Part shown: positions 20,830-33,582 of the stretch, in pieces
How the letters are laid out: each line of letters opens with the position of its first letter
Position numbering within the stretch: position 1 is the stretch's first letter
Assembly: GCA_018398815.1 (NCBI GenBank)
Contig: CM031616.1
Span: forward strand, 37,843,496 to 37,907,495
Reading direction: 5' to 3'
DNA length: 64,000 nt
Source: Conus ventricosus
Taxonomy: Eukaryota; Mollusca; Gastropoda; Neogastropoda; Conidae
Program-made: the position numbers and the translations under genes
Notes under the pieces: generated by a model
The model's input: only the letters and a program-made list of their open reading frames with translations
Database searches by the model: none
Told to the model about the DNA's origin: nothing

Positions 20830-22605
20830 TTCATGTGGTCTGCTGTAAAGTGTTTAAATCTGACATCAGTAACTCCCAACATTCTATAAGAGCACGTTTA
20901 TTGTGAGTGGTGCAGTACATGAATGCAACTCAAAGCTTCTTCACTGTTCAAAAGATAAGAATGGTTGTAAAAGAAGTTGCCTGTGTGCAAACGACCTGAG
21001 ACTGTTTCTTCTTTACATCTGGCCGTGCCACATAGTCTGGGTGGAATTGGAAGAGATTGTTATCCGTCTGCGAGTTCCATTCCTCTTCCCAGAAGTCTTT
21101 GACATACACCTGACCTTTGGGTTTGGTTTCAGATCGGTGTGAGCGAGAGGAAATCTGCTTAATTCTGTACTTGTGGCATTTTTGCAAGTTGATGAACCAC
21201 CTCATTGCCTCGAATACTGACATGACCAGGAACCGAAGCAAAAACTGTGTTGTGTCTATCAGATTTCAGACAGATGTACAGTTTGAAGAATTTCAGCAGC
21301 TGAGGGTGCTTGAGATCAGGGCCAACAATCGCATACAAAGCAGAGAGGGAGTCCGCAGAATGAGGAAATTTTCATGTTTTGACTTAGACACGATTCCAGG
21401 AACCAGAATCAAGGCTGTCAGTTCAGCAGTGTAGAGTGGGCCGTCAGTGGGATGTGTTAAAACACCTCTTAGAAGCAGCGGTTGGGGGGGGGGGGGGGGG
21501 GACGCAGCAGAGGCAGTCCCCTCTTCAGATCTGGAGCGATATAATCTTTTGAAGGATAGAAATTTGGGACAAAGTTCTGCACACACAAAAAATTGTTTGT
21601 ATGCCAAGAGTTGGTGGAGTCTTTTCCATGCACGGCTAAATCAAAGCAGATCGCCATGGTGAGGGAAGTCTATGGTGGGTCATCATGAAAACTTGGGCAA
21701 TTACACACAGGACTGGAAGGTTTGTGTCCGCACTGTTCAAATGGGAAAGAATACGAAATTCCCAAGGATGAAATGGAACTAGGGTGATCTTTTGAATTTC
21801 TTGAAGAACTCTGGTCAAAGATAAGCAGGGTTTGTAAGCTTGGAAAACAGGTTCAAACAATTGTTCAAATTATTTCAGCCGAGATTGGACAGGGATGACT
21901 TTAACGTTTTAGCATACAGACTGTAGACAGCGGTGGTGCGAGTCGAAGACAGAGCCAAAGCCCATAATGAACGGTATCCAGAGTTTTCAGACAGGAAGGC
22001 CTGGCAGAACCAAACACCACACAGCCATAGTCCAGTTTGGAGCAGACTGGAACTGTGCAACAACGGAGAAGAGTTTCTTATTGTCAAACCCCAATCCGTA
22101 TGTGCCACAACTCTGAGAATGTCCTCTGCTTTTTGGCAAGAAGTTTTCAAGTGCTGGATTTGACTTCTGAAGTTCACTTTTCGATCAAAATAATTCCCAG
22201 AAATTTGGCTTCCTTCACAAATGATGTGTTGGATTTATCTAGACGAACTGCAGAATCAGCGAAGTACTGTCGAAAGTTGTGAATGTGGATACACTAAGTT
22301 TTGGTACTGAAGAAAGCAAACCCATTTTCCTTGGCCAACACTGGACCTTAATCATGCAACGTTGCTGTCGACTTTGTACACTGGCATAAGTGGGTCCAAC
22401 CGCGTTGAGTGCAAAGTCTTCGACAGAGAGGACTCGGAACTCTGGTTCACAGACCTGACAATCTCGTTCAGTTTAATACTGAAGAGAGCAAGAGAAAGGA
22501 CGTTTCCCTGGGGTACACCCAACTCCAGCTCAAAGAGTATGCTTTTGGTTTGCTGTGCAGTGGAAGTCACAGGTTCTGAAGCTGTCTATGTTTTTTTAAA
22601 TTTTC
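20830..22605 (-). mobile_element. I-group LINE remnant (RT and RNase H), minus strand
   Basis: On the minus strand from 22570: ELGVPQGNVLSLALFSIKLNEI (RT motif B' region, split here for length as GVPQGNVLS and LFSIKLNEI), a corrupted Asp-Asp box near 22380, then EAKFLGIIL, then TWTMAVWC-like and finally an RNase H segment YTAELTALILVPGIVSKSKHE (21440-21380). Multiple stops and frame shifts. Its 3' part (20830-21010) matches the element at 53480-54180, so two copies of the same family are present. Confidence 0.7.
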
Positions 22606-22614
22606 TTAAAAGTG

Positions 22615-22725
22615 GAAGTCAGAAGGACCTGCCAGCTCTGTTTGCTTTTGGTTAGCTCTGAAGTGGAGGTCAGAAGGACCTGTCAGCTCTGTTTGCTTTT
22701 GGGTAGCTCTGAAGTGGAAGCCAGC
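22615..22725. repeat. 57-bp tandem duplication
   Basis: AGTGGA-GTCAGAAGGACCTG-CAGCTCTGTTTGCTTTTGG occurs at 22612 and 22669, two units of 57 bp. It lies inside or beside the degraded LINE. Confidence 0.85.
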
Positions 22726-23023
22726 AGTGACAGCAAGCGACAGGAGTTTCCCTCTGTTCACAGCTCGCTAGGTGTACCAATAACCCTGGTAGCTTTCTCT
22801 AGTTGAACTCGTCGACATAAAAAGAACCGAAACTGGGTGGACCCCGCTCTGCCTAAAACAGTAAAGATGAACAGACACTGAAAGGGACAGCGAGAATCTT
22901 GATGAAAATGATAGACTTGAGGGTTTTTTTGTTCACAAATCGACAGGTGAAAATGATCAGAATATGTAATCTCCAATAAATGTCGCCCGTATCTCAACAC
23001 CATAATCCGCTTTGTTGTTCAAA

Positions 23024-23068
<45 letters not shown>

Positions 23069-23125
23069 CTCTCCTCTCTCTCCTCTCTCCTCTCTCTCTC
23101 TCTCTCTCTCTCCTCTATATATATT

Positions 23126-23156
<31 letters not shown>

Positions 23157-23212
23157 TATTCAATGGAAGTATATTCTTTGTTTCTCCTCCTATTGGTAGA
23201 AAACCATCAACT
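22726..23212. repeat. Spacer ending in (CT)n and (AT)n runs
   Basis: Unique sequence to about 23020, then an imperfect (CT)n (23024-23112) and an (AT)n palindromic tract (23117-23160) directly upstream of paralogue B. The AT tract sits about 110-150 bases before the B start codon and could act as a TATA-like element; no other promoter feature is seen. Confidence 0.8.
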
Positions 23213-25150
23213 GACATATCAAAGCGATTTCCACTCTGTCTGGCAGGGCTTCACTCACCATCAGCATGAAGATTCTTCTGATGGTCACGGCTCTGACCCT
23301 GGCCTCCGCAGGCAGTGTCTGGACTCGATCTACCGACCTACCCCACCCTGGCTGACACTTGACCGCTCAGCCAAAGTGCTTAGCCTGCAGTGCAAACCTC
23401 CAGAGGAGGCCAGCAGATTCAACTGGCGAGCTGTCACCGACCTAAGACTAACCGTTTCTTCCCCAGCGCAGCACGTCCAACATCAGCCTGGTGAACGTGA
23501 CCTCTAACATGAAGGAGCCCAAGGTCAACGACCTCTTCACCATCCACCGCGTCACCTTCCAAGGTTCCTGGCCGACCGTGTCCGTGTCTCTGGACTTCCG
23601 GTTCCCAGTCACCGACAAGGAACTGGGTCCTATTTCTGCACGGTGCACCACAGTGACAAGAACGACAAACTTTCGACGTTCACGACGAAGATGGTCGTGA
23701 ACCACGATCTTGTGTCAAGTCACATCCCATCCAGCCTAAGAACGTCAACGGTTTTTCCTTGAAGGTCATCGAGGCTCACGAAGTGAGAGTCACGTGGACG
23801 AAGCCGGAAAGTCTCAAGTTCGCAGAAGCCAGCGTGTCACGCATGCTGGTTGACAAAGAACCTCACATGTCCTTGTTTTCCACCAATGGTGTCCGTGAGT
23901 TGGTGTACAATTCAGATGTCCTTCTGGCCAAGTTCAATCCACGGGACAGCGGTAATTTGTCCATAACTCTGTACGTGGAGAGTGATGCACACAGTCGGTC
24001 ATACCGATACACCTGCCGTGTGCCTTATCCGACCTGCACAGGACACAGAGCCGATTCCTGCACGTGCTGCCAAAGTGCAGCCAACCCCGACACACGAGCG
24101 TGTTTCAATTTCTCCAAACGTTTGAAGTTTTGTTCGGCATCTTTTTGGGTTTGTTTCGTGCTCCATGTGATCGTTGATGCTATAGTATTGATTTGTTTTT
24201 GTATGTACAAGTTCAATAAGACTGATAAAACTTGTGTTCAAAATATTTTCACCCCGCGACGTAAACAACTGATCCCGAAAGTACAGAATTATTACCGCAG
24301 AAACCTCCGATTGATCCAACAGCTTCAAGTAAAGAAGGAAGTAAGAAACAAAACGATGTTGACACAGATGATTCAAAGATAAACGATGACCCTGACCGGA
24401 CCGGCAAGCAGATCAATTCAAGACAGAAGGAGACTATAGAAGAATCACCAACCTATTCCAACGCATCAGTACCCAGGTGAGGAACCGACTCTGTCTGCAA
24501 GCAGAACCGTTATGAAGAATCAGATCTTTCTAACGATGATGGAAGAAACAAAGTAGACTTACTGTGTCTGTTCATCCCCCACCTCAAGAAACGTCATCAG
24601 CAGCACCCACCGCCGTCAGGAAGAGAAAGATGTGGATGCGGTGACATCGCCAGTAACCGTGGTAAAAATCACAAAACCCGAGCACCGGCACCAGTTACAG
24701 CCACACCCGATTCCCGAAGTCACGAGCCGGAAGGCGCCAGAAGTTAGGACCTGCAAGTAATGGTTCCTTGCCACCTGCCAGCGCTGGAAGAGATGACAAG
24801 CCCTCAAAAGTCGACAGCCATGAGATAGGAGAGGCTCTTCACATGGAGCTGTCGGCAGGTCTACTGATAATGATTTCACGTCATTAATCATGACCCTGCC
24901 CGGGCACTTCTGCCTAACAGTGTGACCACCGTGGCAGGTGGTGCTCCTAAACGGCCTTTGCTTGGCAGTTATGAAGAGGATCAAAACACTCGTCCGGGAA
25001 CACGTCGGTCAAGAAACATGTCTGATGAAACCATCGAATGACAATGTAGCTGGAATACAACAGGAGTCGTCAGCCCTGTCCGAATCACAGCTGTCCGAAG
25101 CCTCTGTTCTCGCGGGTAAACAACTTGTTCCATTACTGGGGCACTCTTCA
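23213..25150 (+). pseudogene. Paralogue B: same ectodomain, different membrane and tail, several frame breaks
   Basis: The 5' leader (from CTGACATATCAAAGCGAT) and ATG at 23266 match C almost base for base. The signal peptide MKILLMVTALTLASAGS is intact, but one base is missing in CACCCTGGCTGA (stop after about 28 codons). Further breaks: the same shift near 23460 as in C, loss of two bases in the F-strand codons (GGGTCCTATTTC, 23626) and of one base at 23728. The second Ig-like domain and Cys-rich knot (23759-24100) are open. After ...NPDTRAC the match to C ends: B has SFWVCFVLHVIVDAIVLICF as its membrane span and KFNKTDKTC..., then acidic Ser/Thr/Pro-rich tail pieces (KPPIDPTASSKEGSK, ESPTYSNASVPR, GSYEEDQNTRPG) in changing frames to about 25150. 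Probably a pseudogene, unless the breaks are assembly errors. Confidence 0.75.
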
Positions 25151-25513
25151 TGACTGAAAGTCACATTTGTCGGAATGCAATGGGCACGTCGTGACAGGAT
25201 AATCTGTAAAATGTGTAGTGAACTTGATACTTTTTTTTTAAACGAGTACCAATCATACGTTGTGAAATTTCAGAAGAAAACATTAGCCTCGTTAACTTGG
25301 GACAACTTTCGTAGCATTTTCTTCCAAAACTGGAGACGAGAAATTACATCCTGCAAAAAGCAAGTGCGGTGCGACAGATTCATTCGCTGATGGTTTTAAG
25401 TTTCATTGTGGTCATGAGGCCGACATTACTGTGTAGTTGTGTAATGTAGTGGAGATGTGCTTCACGCAGGTTTAATCTACCTGCATCACCAGGTATGTTT
25501 AAAGATGCCATCA

Positions 25514-25564
<51 letters not shown>

Positions 25565-26003
25565 GTGTGTGTGTGTCTCTCCTCTCTCTCTCTGTCTTCT
25601 CTCTCTCTCTCTCGCTCTCTCTGTCTCCTCTCTCTCTCTCTCCATCTCTCTTCTCTCTCTCTCTCATCCTCTCTCTCTCTCTCTCTCATACAGTTAGTCA
25701 GTTCTTAAACCTATGACACTGTTCTGGGAACGTGACAAAAGCACAGATAGACATCTGATTTTGACAATTGTGATTCGAAGCCATGAATCGGACGAGCGAG
25801 ATTCGACATTCTAAGGTGTCTGTCGACATCCAGACAAGTGTTTTTACAAGGAAAATCAATTTATTGCTTTGATTGGAGAAAAAGTGGATTTCTTTTTTGT
25901 CCATATTCAAAGTGTGTGTGTGTGTGTGGTGTGTGTGTGTGTGTGTGTGTGCGTGTGTGTGTGTCTGTGTGCGTGTGCATGTGCGTGCGTGCGTGCGTGT
26001 GTT

Positions 26004-26056
<53 letters not shown>

Positions 26057-26059
26057 ACG
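25151..26059. repeat. Microsatellite-rich spacer
   Basis: No gene recognised. Imperfect (CT)n with GT and CC interruptions (25517-25690) and (GT)n with GC steps (25913-26055). Confidence 0.85.
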
Positions 26060-26485
26060 TGAGAGACAGACAGAGAGACAGAGAAGGGGTGCATTCATAT
26101 ACTATTAGCTTGCCATTGTTCAGCAATTTCGTAATGTTTTCTTACTTTTATGATATTTGTATGCTTGTTTCCACACGCTTTGTAAAAAAAAAAAAAACTT
26201 GCTATGATAATTTGTTTTTAAGTTGCTAATGTCCATACGTGTGTCTGTCTGTCTGTCTGTGTGCGCGCGCGCGCACGGACGTGTGTGTAAGGGGAAGGAT
26301 GGTGCACAGCCATATTGGTGGGTCAGGTGGGTAGGAGAAGAAGGGGGGGGAGAAGGGGGGGGGGGGGCAAAGCGGGACAGAGCAGACCGGCAAAAGCATT
26401 GAAAGGAACTCAGTGTACTCAACATTTTTGTTCTTTTGTTTTTTACGTTTCTGTCGAACTAGAAGGATGCAATGTGAGCGAGAGG

Positions 26486-26526
<41 letters not shown>

Positions 26527-26706
26527 AGAGAGAGAGAGAGAGAGAGAAAGAGCGAGAGAAAGAGAATGCATTCATATATTACTGTTGGTTTGCCATTATG
26601 CTGCGATTTCGTAACGTTTTTCATGTCTACAATATTTGCATGCTTCTTTCCAAATGCTTTGTTGACGAACTGTATAAAGTACCACTTTTTAAAATAGTTT
26701 GTGTCG

Positions 26707-26753
<47 letters not shown>

Positions 26754-26984
26754 TGTGTGTGTGTGTGGTGTGTGTGTGTGTGTGTGTGTGTGAAGGGGGC
26801 CTGATACACACCCAAATATAGACTGCTCCAGAAGGGTAGGAGAAGAGGAGGGAAGAGGTTGGCAAAAGGGAGGGGGGGGGGGGGTGGACTGAGCAGATGT
26901 TCAAAAGCATTCAAAGGAACAGGACTGGCTGCTCGACATCTTTTTTAATTTGTGTTTAAATTTCTATTGAACCAGAAGGATGCT

Positions 26985-27053
<69 letters not shown>

Positions 27054-27428
27054 AGACAACAAAACTTTTACGGGGATAATAGATAAACGCTGACGCGCTT
27101 TTTACATCCAGTCCTCGCCCTGAGTAGGACTACAACATGCAGTGAAATGACATAATGTAAGAAAGCAAACAAGCAAACAAACAAGGCGGTCATGCAGTCA
27201 TAGTGGAACATCAAATGAAAATAGAAGAGAAATGAAAAAAAAATGATTGAAAAAAAAATTAAAAAAAATAATAATAATGAAGGGAAGAAGAGAGTGGGGG
27301 TGGGGCGGGCTGGGAGAGCATATGGAAATGTACTACAACGTACAACAATTAGCATGTATAGAAACAGACAGTAAAATGAATATGACAAAGTACGTAAAGA
27401 ATTTGGAACACATACATACACGCACACA

Positions 27429-27494
<66 letters not shown>

Positions 27495-28260
27495 CAAGGC
27501 AACAACATGAATCATTTTTCATTTATAAGGCATGAAAATTCGTAGAAGGTATTGGCAAAGTGAGATGGAATGGGGGGGGGGGGGGGGGGGGGGGGGGGGA
27601 GAGAGAGAGAGAGAGAGAGAGGGTGGAAGGGAGAGGGGGAAGAACACAAACGGAAAGTAGTAGTTAAGCATAAAATATAATAATTTGAAATGGAAATGTA
27701 CTAAAAACGTACAAAAATTAGCATGTATAGACACGACAGACAGAGACAGAGAGAGAGAATGGATGCATTCATATATTGCAGGTCTGATATTATGCTGTCG
27801 TTTGTGACATTTTCTTATCTTTACGATATTTGCATGTTTGTTCCAAACGCTCTGCCAAATATATCGCATCATTAATAAACTTTTTTCTTTTAATATGTGT
27901 GGGGGAGAGTGAGTGAGTGTGGTGTGCGTGCGTGCGTGCGAGCGTGCGTGCGTGCGTGCGTGTGTGGGTGTGCCCGCACCCGCCCGTATGTGTGTGTTGG
28001 AAAAAGGCACAGCCATATTAATGAGGTCAGATGGCGAAGAGGAGGAGGAAGAGACGCGGGGGGGGGGGGGGGGGGGGCGACATAGCAGACGTTCAAAAAC
28101 ATTCAAATTAACGGGAAAGTCTGCTCGACATCTAAATGCGAGAGAGAGGGAGGGAGGAGAGAGGGGGGGGGGAGAGAGAGAGGGAGGGAGAGAGGGGGAG
28201 GGAGGGAGAGAAAGAAAGGGAGAGAGGAGAGAGAGAGAGAGAGAGAGAAGAGAGAAGAGG
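26060..28260 (+). repeat. Composite repeat family: three tandem copies with built-in microsatellites
   Basis: Copies at about 26060-26540, 26555-27050 and 27740-28260 share the order: GA-rich start, GCATTCATATA-T, TTTGC-ATTATGCTG, TCGTAA-TTTT, ATATTTGCATGCTTGTTCCAAA-like core, a GT run, AGCCATATT-GG-TCAG, a GA/G-rich block, a poly-G, GCAGACGTTCAAAA-CATTCAAA, and a final (GA)n. A fourth copy is inverted at 9540-10061. The microsatellites sit at the same place in each copy. No ORF. Between the second and third copies (27060-27740) is A-rich sequence with a small duplication (GGAAATGTACTA-AACGTAC at 27325 and 27691), an (AC)n (27419-27491) and a poly-G (27572-27599). Confidence 0.75.
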
Positions 28261-28844
28261 AGAAACTGCGTAAATGCCCCATACCTATCCGTTTCCTCAA
28301 CCCTCCCCCACCCCTTTTCTCTCCCAGACCGTGTAAGGTACCCCATGCAACAATATGATATTATAAGAAGAATACCAAAAAAAATCGTGTTCGTGTTCTA
28401 TTTATAGAACAGGTGTGAACTTGTGTCACCTCGAACACGATTTTTTTTTTTAATTCTTCTTTTGGAGGCTGTTGGGAGGGGGAGGGAGTATTGTTGTTGT
28501 TGTCTGCTGGCGCGGGGACTGTGACAGAATCACCTGGATGCAAGCTGTGCATGGCGGTGCCGGAATGAGCGGCATGGGAATAAAAGTCACTGAAAGGACA
28601 CGTCCCATCATGAACGTTATGTGAGAGCTATGTCACGTCAGCGCAGACAAACAGAGTGAACATTCCCTTGAAAGCAATACTGTCAGGAACGCTTTCTCTC
28701 TCAAAGGGTATTCAGTGCTTATATAGACGACAGGAACCCCGCGTCTAGTGGAGAAATGGGCAAATATAATCAGCAGTAGCACCCTCACCTTGGACAGATG
28801 CTCGAACTGTGTGAGGGAGGCCTTAGGTCAGATCACTGAAGAAA

Positions 28845-28915
<71 letters not shown>

Positions 28916-29040
28916 CTAATCGTGGATGACAGTTGGCATCCGGGGCCGTGAAAAAGAAAAAGAAGATTGCTACGCCGAAGAGGAGCCCCAGAGATGACCA
29001 TGGAGACCCAGTCCTGGAACCTGGTGCCAGACAACCCAGG
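27750..29040 (-). repeat. Inverted-repeat arm R', matching 8866-10061
   Basis: Reverse complement of arm R, with the (AAC)n replaced by a short GTTGTTGTTGT near 28490-28502 and an added (AC)n at 28849-28914 where R has none. Sequence such as TATTCAGTGCTTATATAGAC against GTATTCAGTGC-TTTGGAC shows moderate divergence. Confidence 0.75.
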
Positions 29041-29102
29041 CGTCATCATCACCTAGTGCTGAAGCAAACTTGAAGTGACTTGTCCGAGAACTGTGGTGTG
29101 TG

Positions 29103-29176
<74 letters not shown>

Positions 29177-29744
29177 TGTGTAAAACCTGGCCAGGTAAGA
29201 AGCCTTTTTAGTTTAAAACCCGGGACTAGGAAGTATTGATTCTTATGTTTATGATATATTCCTTTTTAATGTAATTGGATTTGTCATGTGTAATTATAAG
29301 TAAGTAGAAATTATATCTCTTGTTCTCAGTCGTGTTAGGAAAGAAGCAAATGCAATGACCCCCCCCCCCCCCCCCTCCCCCCCGAGTGAGCTGAATGTTT
29401 GGTGGGTGCATGAGTGCGTATAAGCGTGCTTGAGGGCAGAGATAACCTTGGTGTGTTAAGCCCGACTAATACATCAACTTAGTTCAAGTAAGCAATCCAT
29501 CACGATTTTCCCCCCGTCCTGGACAAATACTTATCCGATCCAGTCGGACTAATGCCATGCTTATCCAACCAGCCTTTTTGCTTGCGTGTGAACTGACCTG
29601 TAAAACAATATTGGTCATCGGGGAGCATTACTCTCCCCCTCAGCCAAAGAGGAAACAAAGCATGGGGTGGCTATCAGACAATGTTCCAAACAGAGGAGCT
29701 ATTGTCTGTCATAATGGCCAGTGAGAACTGTCGAAATTAACATT
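29041..29744. other. Spacer with (GT)n and poly-C
   Basis: No gene. Imperfect (GT)n at 29096-29175, poly-C at 29360-29384, otherwise unique. Confidence 0.7.
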
Positions 29745-30680
29745 ATAATAATAATAATAATGGTTTCTTATATTGCGCTTAATCAAACGAATTTCTCTAA
29801 GCGCTTTAACAAAGTCATACTACATTCACCCTTCTCATATACAATAATACACCTTACACCCAGCTACAAATACTATTTACTACAATAACTAACAAATCCT
29901 TATCCTACGAGTGTGACATTCACATATTTTTCAAATATCACTACAAAAGCTTAATCCTAAAACGTCAATCATACAACAAATACATATAATAGAGAACATA
30001 CACATACACTACATTTGAAAAAGGCCCAGACGGCTATGAGATAGGTTGTTACCCCCCCCCCCCCCCCCCCCCTCCTCCCCCCCCCCCCCCCCCCCCCCTC
30101 CCCCCCCCCCCCCCCCCCCACCCCCCACACACACACACAGCATTGACTAATTATGAGAAAACAGATGGGTTTAAGTTTAGACTTGAAAGAAAGAAGAAAT
30201 CTGAATGTCTGAGAGAGTCTGGCAGTCTGTTCCACGTCGCAGGAGCTTGAAAAGAGAAAGATCTTTCACCAGTAGTAGTCCTGAAAGCGAGTCATTCGTA
30301 GAAGGCGGTCGTCAGCACAGGAGCGTAGTTGTCGAGAGGGGGTGTAGATTTTAAGGAGATCTGAGAGATAAGAAGGTCCATTTTCAAAGAGAGCAGAGAA
30401 AGTGAGAGTTGAGATTTTGTACGAGATACGGTTTGAGACAGGACAGATAGCCAGTGACGAGAGTGAAGTAGAGGCAAAATGTGATCATATTTTCCTGCTC
30501 TACAGACGACTCGGGCTGCATGATTTTGGATTCGCTGTAATCTTTCTATCAGGTATTTTGGAAGGCCGGCCAAAATTGAGTTGCAGTAATCTATTCTAGA
30601 TAAGACAAATGCACAAATTTTGTACGAGATACGGTTTGAGACAGATAGCCAGTGAAGAGAGTGAAGTAGAGGCGAAATAC
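29745..30680 (-). mobile_element. CR1/L2-like LINE 3' fragment, minus strand
   Basis: Minus strand 30573 to 30290 reads LAGLPKYLIERLQRIQNHAA (with KYDHILPLLHSRHWLSV after it), the RT thumb/connection region of L2-like LINEs, then degraded LPDSLR..FFLSFKSKLK to about 30150. The 3' untranslated part runs to 29745 and ends in (TTA)n beside TTATATTGCGC and CTAAGCGCTTT. A poly-C block (30051-30120) interrupts it. Part of it is repeated at 30613-30720. Confidence 0.75.
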
Positions 30681-32159
30681 ACCTTACACCCAGCTACAAA
30701 TACTATTACTACAGTATTTATCTATTATTGAAGCAAAACATGGCAACTCTTCTCACCTGTAAGACGCCTTTTCTCACCATTTCTGTCCTTAAGTTGGGAA
30801 GTTCCCCAGGTTTCCACATCGGACCTCCCTGGGACTGGGGCTAGGCTTGGATAAATCAGCCCCTTTATTTTCTTCTATTGTGTGTTGGTATGGTATGGTT
30901 TGGTGTGGTATGGTGTGGTGTGGTGTTTGTGATTTTTTTTGTTAGTTCGTTTTACTTTTTCTGTTGTTTTTGTTTCGTTTTGTTTTGTTTTATTTTCAAC
31001 TCCCCCACCCACACCCACACTCATCCCCACCCCTGTACCCCTTCTCACCACCCCCGTTTTCTTCTTCCTATTTCCCCATCACCTCATCTTCGTCCGCTGA
31101 GTCTACACATTCAGGACCGTGCGAAGCCTGTGGACGCACGAGCCAGTTATTATCATGGATTCGCGATGATCCTAGAATTCCAGATCGTGTCTACTACTGC
31201 CTTACCCTTCACTCTGGACCGGGCATTGAGCAGGGCCGCTCCTCTTCAGATGTTTCTTAGGACTGGGAGGACGCTCTCCTGGCCACAATCGAGGGTCGAT
31301 GGGTGTCCCGCCGCAGTGCAGGGGGCCCTCCCATTGAAAGGTCGCCCCACCCTGCCCCTTTAATAACGTCATGCGGGATTTCTTGGACTCGGTGGATTTT
31401 GCGAGGTGGAGAGATTCTTGGATGAAGTGCCCCCAGTCGGGCGTGGTCCAGAACTGCGTGAGAGGAAACCGATATTTGCGTTAGGGGTGCAGGAGAGGGG
31501 GGAGGGGGAGCAGAGGTGGGAATTTCCCGTTGGCGGATGTTAGGATGGATGGCTGACCTGGATCTGAAACTGGGGTTGGTAGGGGGCTCTAACAGGTAAA
31601 CATCCCACGGCTTTACGCGTCGGCGCGAACTTCTGCACATATCTCCGGCCGCTTCAATGGCCTTCGGGAAACTCGTGGGCTGCGACTCACGGATGCGCAT
31701 CCAAAGGTCGTCACAGCTCCCTTGATCCCCTCAAGAAGGCTCACATCCTTCAGGTCCGTCTCTACAAGTGGGATGCAGTGCCCAAGGGCCCGAGCAGTAC
31801 GGCGTCTTTTTAGTGGACTCGTCTATAAGCCTCCTGGCCCAAACGAAACCTCTCCAGAAGAGCGACTGACTGTTGTCTCAAGGCAGATCATAGAAGGCTT
31901 CTTTCTTCTCCCAGTGAGACACCTCGCCAAACACAAAAGACAGTCGTCATTTGTCATCCCGTAGGCCTACTTATCTGCCACCCGTCACATTGTGTCGGGA
32001 AGCCTTCGCTGTACCGCTGAGTAAAAATCGGGAAATCTGAGGGGGGTGGAAAGGTATGAGATGCCAAGGTTACCTGGCAAAGCAACCCAGCTCTCTTTCT
32101 TCCCTGAGGATTTTCTTTCCTTTCTTGCTCCTTCTCTCTCTCTCTCTCCTCTCCTCCTC

Positions 32160-32193
<34 letters not shown>

Positions 32194-32230
32194 CTCTCTC
32201 TCTCTCTCCTCCTCTCTGTGTGTGTGTGTG

Positions 32231-32264
<34 letters not shown>

Positions 32265-32369
32265 TTCCCTACAGATCCCCTTCTTTCATCTCTTCCTCCC
32301 TGAGCATCTTTTTTTTTTTAATTATCTTTTTACTGCCAGACACGTCCGCTCTCAATGCAAGAGGACGGA
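30681..32369. other. No recognisable gene; unassigned open frames
   Basis: GT- and C-rich sequence to about 31080. Between 31250 and 31980 there are open frames on both strands (for example minus 31700-31257 starting MRIRESQPTSFPKAIEAAG) with no stop for up to 147 codons and GC-rich composition. I cannot assign them; a degraded retroelement gag is possible. A (CT)n/(GT)n cluster lies at 32128-32263. Confidence 0.4.
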
Positions 32370-32379
32370 CATAGCGTTC

Positions 32380-32600
32380 TGGGAAGCGGTCGCCCGCGAA
32401 GGGAGCATTAGTGGGTTCGAACCTTGTGTGGGAGGAAATGTAGTGCACGGGGTAACAATCAGCGGAGCCACTCTGTGCTGATCTGTCGACAAAGGTGACA
32501 AGATCAAGGCGCCGGCTGACCCTGAGGACATCATGATCGTCGACTGGGGGGTACGAGGTTCTATTCCGCTGCACACCCTTACGTCCGGGTACGATTCTTT
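32380..32600 (+). mobile_element. Possible tRNA-derived SINE
   Basis: GTGGGTTCGAACCTT (32410-32424) is a good pol III B box. The A-box region (AGCGTTCTGGGAAGCGG) is weak and no cloverleaf can be drawn, so this is a tentative SINE relic. Confidence 0.3.
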
Positions 32601-32995
32601 CTCTCGATGCCATATCTCATTTTGTTTGTTTCGTCTTTTTTTTTTGTGGTCAAGATTTGTACAATTCAGTCATGGGGCCAAAGCTGTTCCTGCACAGAGC
32701 ACTATACCAATGCATCACGCATGCCGTCCAAAATTGAGAAGTAAAAGTGACGTCAAAATGCACTATGTTATCGCTTGAGAGTAGTTTTCCAAGAACAAGG
32801 GGAACAACGTCTTGCCTCAAATTACACGGTTCAGTTTTCGCCGTGCGGGTACAGCAATGGCGTGATGACACGTACGGGGTGCAGCAACATATTTACTAAC
32901 ACACCCCCCCCCCTCCCCCTCCCACCCCCATCTCTCTTCAAGAGTGCCTCAAGAAAGGAGAAGGGGGCCCGCCAAGATCAAATTTTGGACAACTC

Positions 32996-33037
<42 letters not shown>

Positions 33038-33178
33038 GAAAGAGAAGAGTTGTTTGACGTTGTTTTGTCATTAGCTATAAAGCCCTTGTGTCTGCAGGAT
33101 GTACACAAATGATTTGATTTCAGTGGCAAAGTCATTGAAAACAACATACAGTACAAACACTATACTAACATACACATA

Positions 33179-33218
<40 letters not shown>

Positions 33219-33523
33219 CCCCCGACCCACTTTATTCCTCAAACACCACAAAGGTAAACACCATACAGACAGACACATAGACAGTGCTTTTGCAAGCAGG
33301 CCCCGGAGTCGGAGGTCGAGTTTCGCTTGCTGGGGAAATTGTGTGACGTCGTGGTTTCGTATCGAGGTCAGGTTAACACGCAAATCGCGACACTATCATA
33401 GGCAAATGAAAAAAAAAAAAGCGGTGACTAGGGTTTTGCCATCAGCAAATGCTTGTACCTGTATTATCTAAACAGGCAAACACGCTGGCATTGTATTTAG
33501 AAACTTGTGTGTGTGTGTGCGCG

Positions 33524-33582
<59 letters not shown>

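Noticed and set aside
31257..31700. 147-codon minus-strand frame as a host gene
   Set aside because: Pro/Arg-rich translation of GC-rich sequence, open on the other strand as well, with no recognisable motif; left unassigned.
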